NCBI GenBank assembly: GCA_910584095.1
Contig: CAJTYU010000019.1
Location: forward strand, 1-63,654
Source of the DNA: an uncultured Dorea sp.
GTDB lineage: Bacteria; Bacillota; Clostridia; Lachnospirales; Lachnospiraceae
Reading direction: 5' to 3'
Length of the DNA: 63,654 nucleotides
In this document: positions 23,023 to 31,452 of the stretch, in pieces
How positions within the stretch are numbered: the stretch's first letter is position 1
Layout: every line of letters begins with the position of its first letter
Translations under genes and position numbers: made by a program
Notes under the pieces: generated by a model
What the model saw: only the letters and a program-made list of their open reading frames with translations
Told to the model about the DNA's origin: nothing
The model's database searches: none

Positions 23023-24945
23023 ATGAGTTATGATGCATTGTTTTCACCTATTAAATTAAGAGGGCTTGAACTGAAGAATCGTATTATTCTGCCGGGTATG
23101 GCTACAAAGATGGCTAAAGGCAAACATGATGTACATGAGGACCTTCCGGGATATCATGCAGCAATCGCGGCGGGGGGATGCGGACTGAATATTGTAGAGA
23201 TTGCATCAATTTGTTCGGAATGCCATGCAACGATCTATCTAGGCCTTTATAACGAGCATCACAGAGAGGAGTTAAGGAAGATTACGGAAGCGATCCATGC
23301 CAATGGAGGAAAGGCTGCCGTACAGATTTGGCACGGCGGTTTTGTTCCGGAAGAATTTTTTGATAAGACTAATGTGGTAGAGACGCCGGATACTATTTCC
23401 GTTGAGCGTATCCATGAGATTGTTAAGCAGTTCGGTATTTCTGCAAAATATGCGGTAGAAGCGGGATTTGACGCTTTGGAGTTCCACTCGGCGCATACCT
23501 ATCTGCCTCATGAGTTTATGAATGCTTATCTGAATAACCGTACAGACGAGTATGGTAATCAGAGTCTGGAGAACAGATGCCGTTTCAGTCTGGAAGTTAT
23601 CCGCGAGATGCGTGCGAATATGCCGGAGGATATGCCTCTGATCATGCGTCTGGACGCTATTGATGAGATGATGCCGAAGAATACCACCGTTGAGGAGACG
23701 ATTGAGTTTATCAACTGGGCGGCTGACGCAGGCGTAGACGCAGTGAATCTTTCAAGGGGTAATGCGCGCAGCCTTGCAACCGTTTATGAGGTACCGCCTT
23801 ACAATCTGGAGCCGGGCTTTAATATGGAAAATATCACTGCGGTTAAGAAGGGCGTTAAGATTCCGGTTATCGGCGTTGGCCGTGTGAATATGCCGGCGCT
23901 GGCGGACGAACTGATTCGCGACGGCAAGATTGATATGATCGCAGTCGGAAGAGCGCAGCTTGCTGATAATCAGTGGTGCAACAAAGCAAGGGAAGGCCGT
24001 GAAGCAGAGATCCGCCGCTGTATCGGATGTACGGAAGGGTGCTATGACAAGGTTATCGATCCGAAGGCTACGCATATTACCTGTACACGGAATCCGGGAC
24101 TCTGTCTGGAATTTGAGGGAATGCCGAAGGCTGAAACTCCGAAGAACGTAATGGTTATCGGAGCGGGTATGGCCGGAATGATCGCTGCTCAGGTTCTGAA
24201 GGCGCGGGGACACAATCCGACGATCTACGAAGCATCAGAGGCGGCAGGCGGAAGATTTATCTTAGCCGGCAAGGCTCCGAAAAAACAGGAATTTACCGAT
24301 GCAGCGCTCTGGGAAATCGAGCACTGCAAGAGAAAGGGCATTGAGATCAAGACAGGCGCTCCTGTTACGCCAGAGCTGATCGCAGAAGTAAAACCGGATC
24401 ACGTGATCGTTGCGATCGGTTCCGAGTATGTGAAGCCGGAGATTCCGGGAATTGACAATGCAGACGTTGTTTCCGCAGAGGATATCTTAAACGGCAAGGC
24501 AGAAGCTAAAGGCGAGGTTGTAATTGTCGGCGGCGGCCTGATCGGCTGCGAAACAGCACAGTATCTGATTGACAAGGGCGTTAAGAACGTTCGTGTTATG
24601 GACAAGAAACGCGTAGGCAATCGGATGGGTATGCTTCGTACTATGTTCATGGACATCGAGTATCCGGGCAAGACGATCCAGAAGAGCAACCGCAGCAATG
24701 TGACAGCTATCGGCGATCATGAGATTACATATAAGTTTACAGACAAGTCAAGGAAGACCAGCGAAAAGACGCGTCATTTTGATACGCTTGTTATTTCGAT
24801 CGGAACTACCTCACGCCCGACAGAGGCTCTTACAGCAAAATGCGAGGAACTTGGCATTGCTTACGACGTAATCGGCGATGCAAAGAAAGTCGGCATGGGT
24901 ATTAATGCAACTGCCGACGCGTATGCGGTTGGACGGCAGGTATAA
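23023..24945 (+). CDS. baiCD: BaiCD-like 3-oxo-delta4 bile acid oxidoreductase
   Basis: The 640-residue flavoenzyme starts MSYDALFSPIKLRGLELKNR, nearly identical to the BaiCD start I remember. It has the old-yellow-enzyme barrel (1-325; WHGGF near 103, HSAHTYLPHEFMN near 155) and cysteines 333, 336, 340 and 354 for an iron-sulfur cluster. The C-terminal dinucleotide-binding region has VIGAGMAGMIAA and VIVGGGLIGCETA. BaiCD introduces the C4-C5 double bond in the 3-oxo bile acyl-CoA and, in reverse, reduces it. It is well diverged from the BaiH homologue. ATG 23023 is preferred over 23011, which directly abuts the AGAGAGG site. baiE follows after 30 bp. Confidence 0.93.
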   Translation: MSYDALFSPIKLRGLELKNRIILPGMATKMAKGKHDVHEDLPGYHAAIAAGGCGLNIVEIASICSECHATIYLGLYNEHHREELRKITEAIHANGGKAAVQIWHGGFVPEEFFDKTNVVETPDTISVERIHEIVKQFGISAKYAVEAGFDALEFHSAHTYLPHEFMNAYLNNRTDEYGNQSLENRCRFSLEVIREMRANMPEDMPLIMRLDAIDEMMPKNTTVEETIEFINWAADAGVDAVNLSRGNARSLATVYEVPPYNLEPGFNMENITAVKKGVKIPVIGVGRVNMPALADELIRDGKIDMIAVGRAQLADNQWCNKAREGREAEIRRCIGCTEGCYDKVIDPKATHITCTRNPGLCLEFEGMPKAETPKNVMVIGAGMAGMIAAQVLKARGHNPTIYEASEAAGGRFILAGKAPKKQEFTDAALWEIEHCKRKGIEIKTGAPVTPELIAEVKPDHVIVAIGSEYVKPEIPGIDNADVVSAEDILNGKAEAKGEVVIVGGGLIGCETAQYLIDKGVKNVRVMDKKRVGNRMGMLRTMFMDIEYPGKTIQKSNRSNVTAIGDHEITYKFTDKSRKTSEKTRHFDTLVISIGTTSRPTEALTAKCEELGIAYDVIGDAKKVGMGINATADAYAVGRQV

Positions 24946-24975
24946 GATTAGAATTACAGAAAGGAAGCAGATATT

Positions 24976-25527
24976 ATGACAGTTGAAGAACGTCTTGAAG
25001 CATTGGAAAAGGAACTGCAGCAGTTAAAGGATGTGCAGGCGATCAAGGAATTAAAGAGCAGGTATCTTTACGCTATGGATACCAAGGATTGGGAGGCGTT
25101 TGCAGCTACTATGGCGCCGGATATCGAGACCTCTTACTCTGACGGAAAGCTTAAATTCCATGGCCCGAAGGAGGTTACCGATTATATTTCCAGCACTATG
25201 CCGAAGACTGAGATTACGCTGCATCAGGGACACAATCCGCAGATTTGGTTCGAGAGCGATACCGTTGCTTACGGCAAGTGGTATTTAAGGGATGAGCTGA
25301 TCTTTGATAAGGGCGATCCGTATGAGGGACTGGGAATCAACGGTACCGCGATTTACACGGATAAGTATGTGAAGGTAGACGGACAGTGGCTGATTCAGGA
25401 TACCGGTTACATCCGTGTTTACGAGGAGTCTTTCCAGCGTGATTCCAGCCACCGGGTACGTATTAATATGTTCCGTCCGGCTACAAAGAAGAAGAAAGTC
25501 ATCAAGAGGAAAACTGTAAAAGAATAA
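24976..25527 (+). CDS. baiE: Bile acid 7alpha-dehydratase
   Basis: The 183-residue NTF2-fold protein begins MTVEERLEALEKELQQLKD, like C. scindens BaiE. Numbering is unchanged for the residues I recall as catalytic: Tyr30, Asp35 and His83, with Asp106 also present and the arginine at 147 (146 in BaiE after a one-residue shift). BaiE removes the 7-hydroxyl from the 3-oxo-delta4 acyl-CoA, the key irreversible step of secondary bile acid formation. A lysine-rich tail (KKKKVIKRK) extends beyond the usual end. It is coupled to baiCD and followed by a terminator. Confidence 0.92.
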   Translation: MTVEERLEALEKELQQLKDVQAIKELKSRYLYAMDTKDWEAFAATMAPDIETSYSDGKLKFHGPKEVTDYISSTMPKTEITLHQGHNPQIWFESDTVAYGKWYLRDELIFDKGDPYEGLGINGTAIYTDKYVKVDGQWLIQDTGYIRVYEESFQRDSSHRVRINMFRPATKKKKVIKRKTVKE

Positions 25528-25542
25528 GAAATAAGCAGCATC

Positions 25543-25581
25543 GTATGCCGCTGTGCCTGACTGGTATGGCGGCATATTTTG
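25543..25581 (+). terminator. Terminator after baiE
   Basis: GTATGCCGC (25543-25551) pairs with GCGGCATAT (25569-25577, one G-T pair), followed by TTTT. It closes the baiCD-baiE unit and marks the right border of the bai locus. The following 90 bp up to the glycan operon show a GC-rich stretch but no clear promoter. Confidence 0.75.
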
Positions 25582-25674
25582 GGTTTCACGGAGAGCCGCG
25601 CCGACCGCGGAGAGCGTCGTCAGATCAAAAGCAGGACATTAAAGTAGTGGAATTAGATCGTAGGGGGAAGAAGG

Positions 25675-26757
25675 ATGTTTCGGAAGTACCGCAGGAAAAT
25701 TTATTATAAAATCCGGTTTAAGAGCTGGTATCGGAAGGCGTATTATTATCACCGCAAGCGGGATGAGATGGAAGGGATCATTGAGAAATATAAGGGGCCG
25801 GAGGCGTTAGAAGACCGGAAGTATCTTAGGGCCCTGAAGCGGGATATGATCCGGAGCCTTTTTAAATATGGATCGTATTACAGCGAGTATTTTCTCTTTG
25901 GTTATGAGGGGCGGGACGGGGAATACAGAAATTCTTTCATCACGGAAGGAATCCGCCTGAGTTTCTATCCCCGCATGAATTTGAGGAAGAATACAGATCT
26001 TTTGGAAAATAAATACAGGACTTACAAGAAGTTTCAGGATATGTTCAAGCGTGAGGTGATTCGGATCAGGAAAAACGAGGAACCCACGGAGGAGAATTTA
26101 AAGAATCTGGAGGGGTTTGCAGCCCGCCATGAAAATTACGTGGTTAAGCCGGTTTACGCGGCTTTTGGAACTGCGGTAAGGATTGAAAATATCGCCATGT
26201 ATGATTCGGTAGAAGAGGCGCATGCGCGCTACAGGAAGAATGGCGTTGTAATAGAGGAATTGATCAAGCAGGGAGAAGCGATGGCCCGCATCCATGCCGG
26301 CTCGGTGAATACCTTGCGGGTTCCTACGGCGATTATTAAAAACGCCGAGGGAGAGCCGGAGATTAGGCTGTTCCATCCCTCGCTCAGGATGGGAAGGGAC
26401 GGCAGTTTTGTGGATAATTTTAGCGCAGGTGGAATCAGCGCCCTTATTGACCCGGACACCGGTATGATTTATACTAATGGTGCGGACAAAAAAGGACACC
26501 AGTATCTGAGTCATCCGGACAGCGGGATTTTGTTCAAGGGATTTCAGATCCCGGAATGGGACGCGGCTGTGGCAATGGTAAAGGAGGCGGCGTTTATGAT
26601 CCCGGATAATCATTACTGCGGCTGGGATCTGGCCTACAGCGAAGACCGGGGATGGTGTATGGTGGAAGCGAATTGTACGGCTCAGATGGGCGCGATGCAG
26701 ATGGTTGAAAAGGTAGGGCGCAAACATGAGCTGGAGGCTCTGATCGCACAGATGTAG
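25675..26757 (+). CDS. Sugar-transfer-associated ATP-grasp protein 1
   Basis: The 360-residue protein has a basic N-terminus, a helical lead-in region (NKYRTYKKFQDMFKREV, near 120) and the ATP-grasp core. Core elements include ENYVVKPVYAAFGTAV, VIEELIKQGEAM, RVPTAI and the metal-binding ending GWDLAYSEDRGWCMVEANC. This matches the sugar-transfer-associated ATP-grasp family, predicted to ligate amino acids or similar acids onto surface glycans or peptides. It is the first gene of a + strand operon running to 34583. Substrate unknown. Confidence 0.8.
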   Translation: MFRKYRRKIYYKIRFKSWYRKAYYYHRKRDEMEGIIEKYKGPEALEDRKYLRALKRDMIRSLFKYGSYYSEYFLFGYEGRDGEYRNSFITEGIRLSFYPRMNLRKNTDLLENKYRTYKKFQDMFKREVIRIRKNEEPTEENLKNLEGFAARHENYVVKPVYAAFGTAVRIENIAMYDSVEEAHARYRKNGVVIEELIKQGEAMARIHAGSVNTLRVPTAIIKNAEGEPEIRLFHPSLRMGRDGSFVDNFSAGGISALIDPDTGMIYTNGADKKGHQYLSHPDSGILFKGFQIPEWDAAVAMVKEAAFMIPDNHYCGWDLAYSEDRGWCMVEANCTAQMGAMQMVEKVGRKHELEALIAQM

Positions 26758-26843
26758 CAAAATGCTGATCAGGGATATATGCAATACGTATAAAGGCTGC
26801 GCCGGAATAGATGACCGGCGGCGGTTCTTTAAGGATAAGAGGG

Positions 26844-27905
26844 ATGATGATGGGGCAGATCATTGAATTAAAGAGAATGTTTACCTCAAGAAAATATATA
26901 AGGGAATTTGCAGCTGATTACGCGGGGCGGCACGGAAAAGATGCAAAGGATGTTGAGCGGGATATCATAGAGGCAAAGAGACGGAACCATATCTCCTTTG
27001 GAGAATATGAGTGGACCGGACATTATGATCTTGGACCGGAACAGAAAAAGACCATATCGACGCTCTGGACCCGTATGGAATTCCGGAAGAAGTTTACGGA
27101 CAGGCGTTATATCGGGATGCTGATGAATAAGTATATATTTTCAAAGGTATTTGCAGAATTTTATGGCCGGCAGTGTATACAAGCCGAGGATGCGGATGCG
27201 GATATCTTACGAAAGATGGGTGAAGGAGCAGGATACGTCATCTATAAACCGAACTGTAAAGGAATGGGAAAGGGCATACGTGTCCTTGCGGCGGCGACCC
27301 AGAAAGAGGCCGAGGAGGCGCTGGCGTTTATCCGCAGCGCGGGGAGCGGAATCGTAGAGGAGTATATCTGTCAGGATAAAGTGATGGACAGCCTGAACCC
27401 AAGGGCGGTGAGCGTGATTCGGTTTTATTCGGTTTGTTCGCCGGAGGGGTGTTTTTTGTTTGCTCCGATCCTCACGGTGGCGCATGAGAACGACATTTCC
27501 AACGGATGTCAGGATGCGCTGACGGCAGTGATTGATATCCGGTCGGGAAGGGTGCTTACGGATGCGGTAGATCAGAATGAAATGATAGAATATCAGACCC
27601 ATCCCGTTACCGGAGCCGCGTTCAAAGGAGTGCAGATCTGCCATTGGGACGAGATTCTTGCCATGATGCGCCAGGCGGTTCCGCTGGCAAGCAAGATTTC
27701 CAATGTCGGCTGGGACGTTGCGGTTACGGAAAATGGGCCGGTTCTGATCGAGGCCAATACCATTCCGGGATTTACTACGGCTCAGTATTTGGGCTATAGC
27801 TGGGTCACGGAAGGGTACGGCTATCAGCCTCTGTTTGACGCGGTGCACGGCATTGGCTTTGAGGACGACGGACGTTATGAGAAGGTGGTTTTAAAGCTGT
27901 CCTGA
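26844..27905 (+). CDS. Sugar-transfer-associated ATP-grasp protein 2
   Basis: About 353 residues. The ATP-grasp core is visible in GYVIYKPNCKGMGKGIRVL, SGIVEEYICQ, SVIRFYSVCSPEG and NVGWDVAVTENGPVLIEANTIPG, whose Glu and Asn would bind metal. The N-terminal ISFGEYEWTGHYDLGPEQKK segment is typical of the family. Three ATG codons occur in tandem (26844, 26847, 26850); the last is best spaced from AAGAGGG, so the exact start is uncertain by two codons. It shares fold but little detailed sequence with the neighbouring ATP-grasps. Confidence 0.78.
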   Translation: MMMGQIIELKRMFTSRKYIREFAADYAGRHGKDAKDVERDIIEAKRRNHISFGEYEWTGHYDLGPEQKKTISTLWTRMEFRKKFTDRRYIGMLMNKYIFSKVFAEFYGRQCIQAEDADADILRKMGEGAGYVIYKPNCKGMGKGIRVLAAATQKEAEEALAFIRSAGSGIVEEYICQDKVMDSLNPRAVSVIRFYSVCSPEGCFLFAPILTVAHENDISNGCQDALTAVIDIRSGRVLTDAVDQNEMIEYQTHPVTGAAFKGVQICHWDEILAMMRQAVPLASKISNVGWDVAVTENGPVLIEANTIPGFTTAQYLGYSWVTEGYGYQPLFDAVHGIGFEDDGRYEKVVLKLS

Positions 27906-27955
27906 GACGGCTGTAAATGGGAATAGTATTTTCCGGAGAGGAGGGCGTGTAAAAA

Positions 27956-28789
27956 ATGCCATGCAGGATCAAGGTGTATTATACCAAACTGCACAATATG
28001 GGGGATCGGCTGAATGAGCTGATCCTTGAGAAGTGCTTTGGCTATGAGGCTGTGCGTACCTCCTTTCTGGACGGAGAACTGTGCGCCATCGGAAGCTGTC
28101 TGGGAATGTATACGCTGCACGGGAGTTATCCTATGCGTATTAGGCAGAGGATTAACGGGATTAGGAACCCCCGCGTGTCAATCTGGGGGACCGGATTTAT
28201 CAATTATTCGGATTCAGAAGGCCGGTTTTTTAAGCGGGATATGAAATTCTGTGCTGTGCGCGGAGAGCTGACCAGAAAGCGGGTAGAATCGATGACCGGG
28301 AAGAGGCTTGACATTCCTACGGCCGATGCGGGGATTCTGGCTTCGGAGGTTTTAAAAGAAGAGAGAAAAAAACGCTATGATATAGGGATTATTCCGCATC
28401 TCTGCGACTTGAGGGATCCGAGAGTGGAACAGATGCTGAAGGTATATGGAAACGCCCGGTTTATCAGTGTGAAGGAGGAACCTTTGAAGGTGATTTGGGA
28501 GATAGCGGAATGCAGATGCATTCTTTCCAGCAGCCTTCACGGCCTGATTCTGGCGGATAGCATGGGTATTCCCAATCTGCACGTGGTTTTTGCCGACAGG
28601 CTGTTGGGCGACGGATATAAATTTGACGATTATTATTCCGGCTACGGAGTGGAACACAGTCCTTATGACCTGAGGACGGAGCGTTTGCCGGAGATTGCTG
28701 AAATAGAAGACAGGTACAGGATCCGGCCGGAGGCGGTGGAGGAGAAAAAGAGGCTGCTTGTGGAGGCATTTCCATTTCCGGCGGTGTAA
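27956..28789 (+). CDS. Polysaccharide pyruvyl transferase family protein
   Basis: The 277-residue protein has the family pattern: YYTKLHNMGDRLNELIL near the start, VSIWGTGFI near 80, KFCAVRGELTRK near 103, and CRCILSSSLHGLILADSMGIPN near 190 with the conserved Ser-Leu-His-Gly. Family members add pyruvyl ketals from phosphoenolpyruvate to sugars of surface polymers. It follows the second ATP-grasp by 50 bp with GGAGAGGAGG nearby. It supports a surface polymer function for the operon. Confidence 0.8.
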   Translation: MPCRIKVYYTKLHNMGDRLNELILEKCFGYEAVRTSFLDGELCAIGSCLGMYTLHGSYPMRIRQRINGIRNPRVSIWGTGFINYSDSEGRFFKRDMKFCAVRGELTRKRVESMTGKRLDIPTADAGILASEVLKEERKKRYDIGIIPHLCDLRDPRVEQMLKVYGNARFISVKEEPLKVIWEIAECRCILSSSLHGLILADSMGIPNLHVVFADRLLGDGYKFDDYYSGYGVEHSPYDLRTERLPEIAEIEDRYRIRPEAVEEKKRLLVEAFPFPAV

Positions 28790-28800
28790 AGGTGGAAACG

Positions 28801-29691
28801 ATGGAACAGAAGATGATTTCGGTGGTCATTCCAACATATAACAGAAAAGAGAAGCTTTCAGACTGTATCCAAAGCGTTTTGGCGCAAAGCTATAGGAATA
28901 TAGAAGTCCTTGTAGTGGACGACGCGTCCTCGGACGGTACGGAGGAGCTTTTTCAAAACGTTTCTGACACAAGGGTTCTGTATTTTAGATATGAGACAAA
29001 CAGAGGGGCCTGTTACGCCAGAAATTATGGGGCCGGACGGGCAAAAGGAGAGCTTCTTGCATTTCAGGACAGCGACGACTGGTGGCATCCGGATAAACTT
29101 GAGAAGCAGTACGCCTTTCTTCGGTCCGTTGGCGCAGATATGTGCTTTTGCGGGATGAACCGGGTATCCGCTTCGGGAAGCCGCTTTTATTACCCGGTGC
29201 ATCCGTTCCATCAGGAGCATGGAGTGGAGGAATTTCTGGCGGAGAACCGGGCGAGTACACAGACGATGCTGATGTACCGGAGGGTGTGGGAACAACTCCG
29301 GTTTGATGAAGATATCAGGAGATATCAGGATTGGGACTTTGGCATACGTGCGGCCGCCCGGTTTTCGCTTTGCTATCTGCCGGAGGCGCTGGTGGAATCA
29401 GAGGTGGGAGAAGACAGTATCTCATCCAGAGTGAACTCCTACCCTCATCTGCTCCATCTGTACAATAAGCATGCAGCCCTGTACCAACAGCATCCGGGCA
29501 GCGATGCGGTTATGAACAGGCGGCTGGGGAAGCGTATGCATGAAACTAATCCAGGGCTGGCGGCGGACCATTTCAAAAAAAGCATGGCTCTGAGCCACAG
29601 CTTTTATGATTTTGGTTACTGGGCAGCAGACAGGCTCAGGGCAGCGCTGAAAAACAAAGGAAGGAAGAGTGAAAGGGAGAACGAGAGATGA
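28801..29691 (+). CDS. GT2 family glycosyltransferase
   Basis: The 296-residue protein has the GT-A fold: ISVVIPTYNRKEKLSDCIQS at the start, VVDDASSDGTEEL near 37, and FQDSDDWW (Asp-x-Asp type) near 90. The downstream YQDWDFGIRAA segment fits the acceptor/catalytic part of GT2 enzymes. ATG 28801 is chosen over the GTG at 28792. It ends in a 4-bp ATGA overlap with the next glycosyltransferase gene. Confidence 0.87.
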   Translation: MEQKMISVVIPTYNRKEKLSDCIQSVLAQSYRNIEVLVVDDASSDGTEELFQNVSDTRVLYFRYETNRGACYARNYGAGRAKGELLAFQDSDDWWHPDKLEKQYAFLRSVGADMCFCGMNRVSASGSRFYYPVHPFHQEHGVEEFLAENRASTQTMLMYRRVWEQLRFDEDIRRYQDWDFGIRAAARFSLCYLPEALVESEVGEDSISSRVNSYPHLLHLYNKHAALYQQHPGSDAVMNRRLGKRMHETNPGLAADHFKKSMALSHSFYDFGYWAADRLRAALKNKGRKSERENER

Positions 29692-30569
29692 CAGCATTTG
29701 TAATACTGCATTACCGTGCGATCGACATGACAAGGATCTGTGTGGAACGGATTCAGGCGCTGGAGGGAAACAATCATATCGTGATTGTAGATAATGCGTC
29801 GCCGAACGGAACCGGAAGACTTCTGGCGGAAGAATATGCCATGGAGCAGAATGTTACGGTTCTCTTGAATCCGGAGAACTCTGGGTTTGCCAGAGGGAAT
29901 AATCTGGGCATCCGCTGGGTGAGAAACCACCTGTCGGCAGATTTTGTGGTTGTGCTGAACAACGACGTAGAGATCTTACAGAAGGATTTTGCGGTAAGGA
30001 TAGAGGAAATCTATGAGGAGCATGCCTTTGACGTGCTCGGACCGGATATTGTTTCTGTCTTTTCCGGCATCCATCAGAGTCCCAAAAGCCTGCATGGCTG
30101 TACGCTGGATTCGGTGAGAAGGAAGCGTGCGAATGTGAAGCGCAGCAGCCATCCGATCCTGCTGCTTTTGAGCAGCGGCGAGAAGAACAGTCCGTTTATT
30201 TGGAGGCTGGTGCAGCGCAGGCAGAGGGCGAAACAGAATATTGATTCCACTGTCCCGGCGGAAGGGGTCGTGCTTCACGGTTCCTGTGTTATTTTTTCCG
30301 AGAGGTATCTGAAGACGCACCCAGAGCCATTCTATCCCAAGACGTATATGTATTATGAAATGGAGATCTTAGAGTGGATGTGCAGACGGGAGGGAAGCGT
30401 GATCCGGTATGATTCTTCGATTTCCGTGCTCCATTATCAGTATGTGGCCTCCAAACAGGAATTTAAATCCATTGTCAGACGGTCGAAATTTGTGATAGAC
30501 TGTCTGATAGAGTCCCTTACAGCGGCTGAGGAATTGATTCTGGCGGCAGGCGGGGAGGCGGAGGATTGA
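29688..30569 (+). CDS. GT2 family glycosyltransferase, rhamnosyltransferase-like
   Basis: The 293-residue protein begins MTAFVILHYRAIDMTRIC. It has IVIVDNASPNGTG, LLNPENSGFARGNNLGI and VVVLNNDVEI, the hallmarks of the rhamnosyltransferase-like GT2 branch. The start overlaps the preceding stop by four bases, and its own stop overlaps the next start, so the three genes are coupled. Confidence 0.87.
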   Translation: MTAFVILHYRAIDMTRICVERIQALEGNNHIVIVDNASPNGTGRLLAEEYAMEQNVTVLLNPENSGFARGNNLGIRWVRNHLSADFVVVLNNDVEILQKDFAVRIEEIYEEHAFDVLGPDIVSVFSGIHQSPKSLHGCTLDSVRRKRANVKRSSHPILLLLSSGEKNSPFIWRLVQRRQRAKQNIDSTVPAEGVVLHGSCVIFSERYLKTHPEPFYPKTYMYYEMEILEWMCRREGSVIRYDSSISVLHYQYVASKQEFKSIVRRSKFVIDCLIESLTAAEELILAAGGEAED

Positions 30570-31441
30570 AGAAAAAGAGGATCAGCAGGATTGCAAGGGC
30601 ATTTTACATAGTGTCATCTTATCTTTCGCCGCGTTTGAATACAAAGCTTCTTTTCTTTAGAAAATTCGGACGCTTTCCGAACCTGAAGAACCCGGCGACG
30701 CTGAATGAGAAGCTTCTCAAGTTAAAGCTGGAGAACTATGGGAAGAATGAGCTGGTTCGGAAGTGCGCGGATAAGTACCGTGTGAGGGGTTATATCAAGG
30801 CCTGCGGGCTGGAGTCCTGCCTGAATGAGCTTCTGGCAGTGTATGAGAAAGCGGAGGAGATTGACTGGGACAGCCTGCCGCAGAGTTTTGCAGTGAAATG
30901 GAATTTTGGCTGCGGGTACAATATCATCTGCAGTTCAAAAAAGGCACTGGATACTGCAGAGGCAGAAAAGAAGCTGAAAAAATGGGGACGGGAGCCGTTC
31001 TGGGCTTATTTCTCCGAACTGCAGTATAGAGGTGTCGATAAGAAGATTATCGTGGAAGAATATCTGGGGAACAAAGAAGGGGTTCTGCCGGAAGATTACA
31101 AATTTTACTGCTTTCACGGCAGAGCGTATTGTGTTATGCTGTGTGTGGGGCGAAAAGAGGGGTGGCCCCGCTTTTATTTCTTTGACAGGGATTTTCGGTT
31201 AATGCGTATTAACCGTGATTCGGTCAATGCGCCGGAGGGATTTTCACTTCCTAAACCGGAGGGCATTGAAGAAGCATTTCAGACGGCCGACAGGCTGAGC
31301 CGGGGTTTTCCTTTTGTGCGCGTGGATCTGTATCTGACAGAGCGCGGAGTACGCTTTGGGGAAATGACCTTTACGCCGGCGGCGGCGCTGGATAATAAAC
31401 GTCTTCCGGAGACGGATCTGCTCTTCGGAAGCCTGATGTAG
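30566..31441 (+). CDS. TupA-like ATP-grasp protein
   Basis: The 291-residue protein matches the TupA-like ATP-grasp family: FPNLKNPATLNEKLLKLKL near 37, CADKYRVRGYI near 63, SFAVKWNFGCGYNIICS near 112, IIVEEYLGN near 158, EDYKFYCFHGRA and FVRVDLYLTERGVRFGEMTFTPAA. TupA is known from teichuronopeptide synthesis in alkaliphilic Bacillus, where amino acid chains decorate a wall polymer. It starts at TTG 30566, overlapping the upstream stop by four bases. Confidence 0.83.
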   Translation: MKKKRISRIARAFYIVSSYLSPRLNTKLLFFRKFGRFPNLKNPATLNEKLLKLKLENYGKNELVRKCADKYRVRGYIKACGLESCLNELLAVYEKAEEIDWDSLPQSFAVKWNFGCGYNIICSSKKALDTAEAEKKLKKWGREPFWAYFSELQYRGVDKKIIVEEYLGNKEGVLPEDYKFYCFHGRAYCVMLCVGRKEGWPRFYFFDRDFRLMRINRDSVNAPEGFSLPKPEGIEEAFQTADRLSRGFPFVRVDLYLTERGVRFGEMTFTPAAALDNKRLPETDLLFGSLM

Positions 31442-31452
31442 GAGCAGGAACT

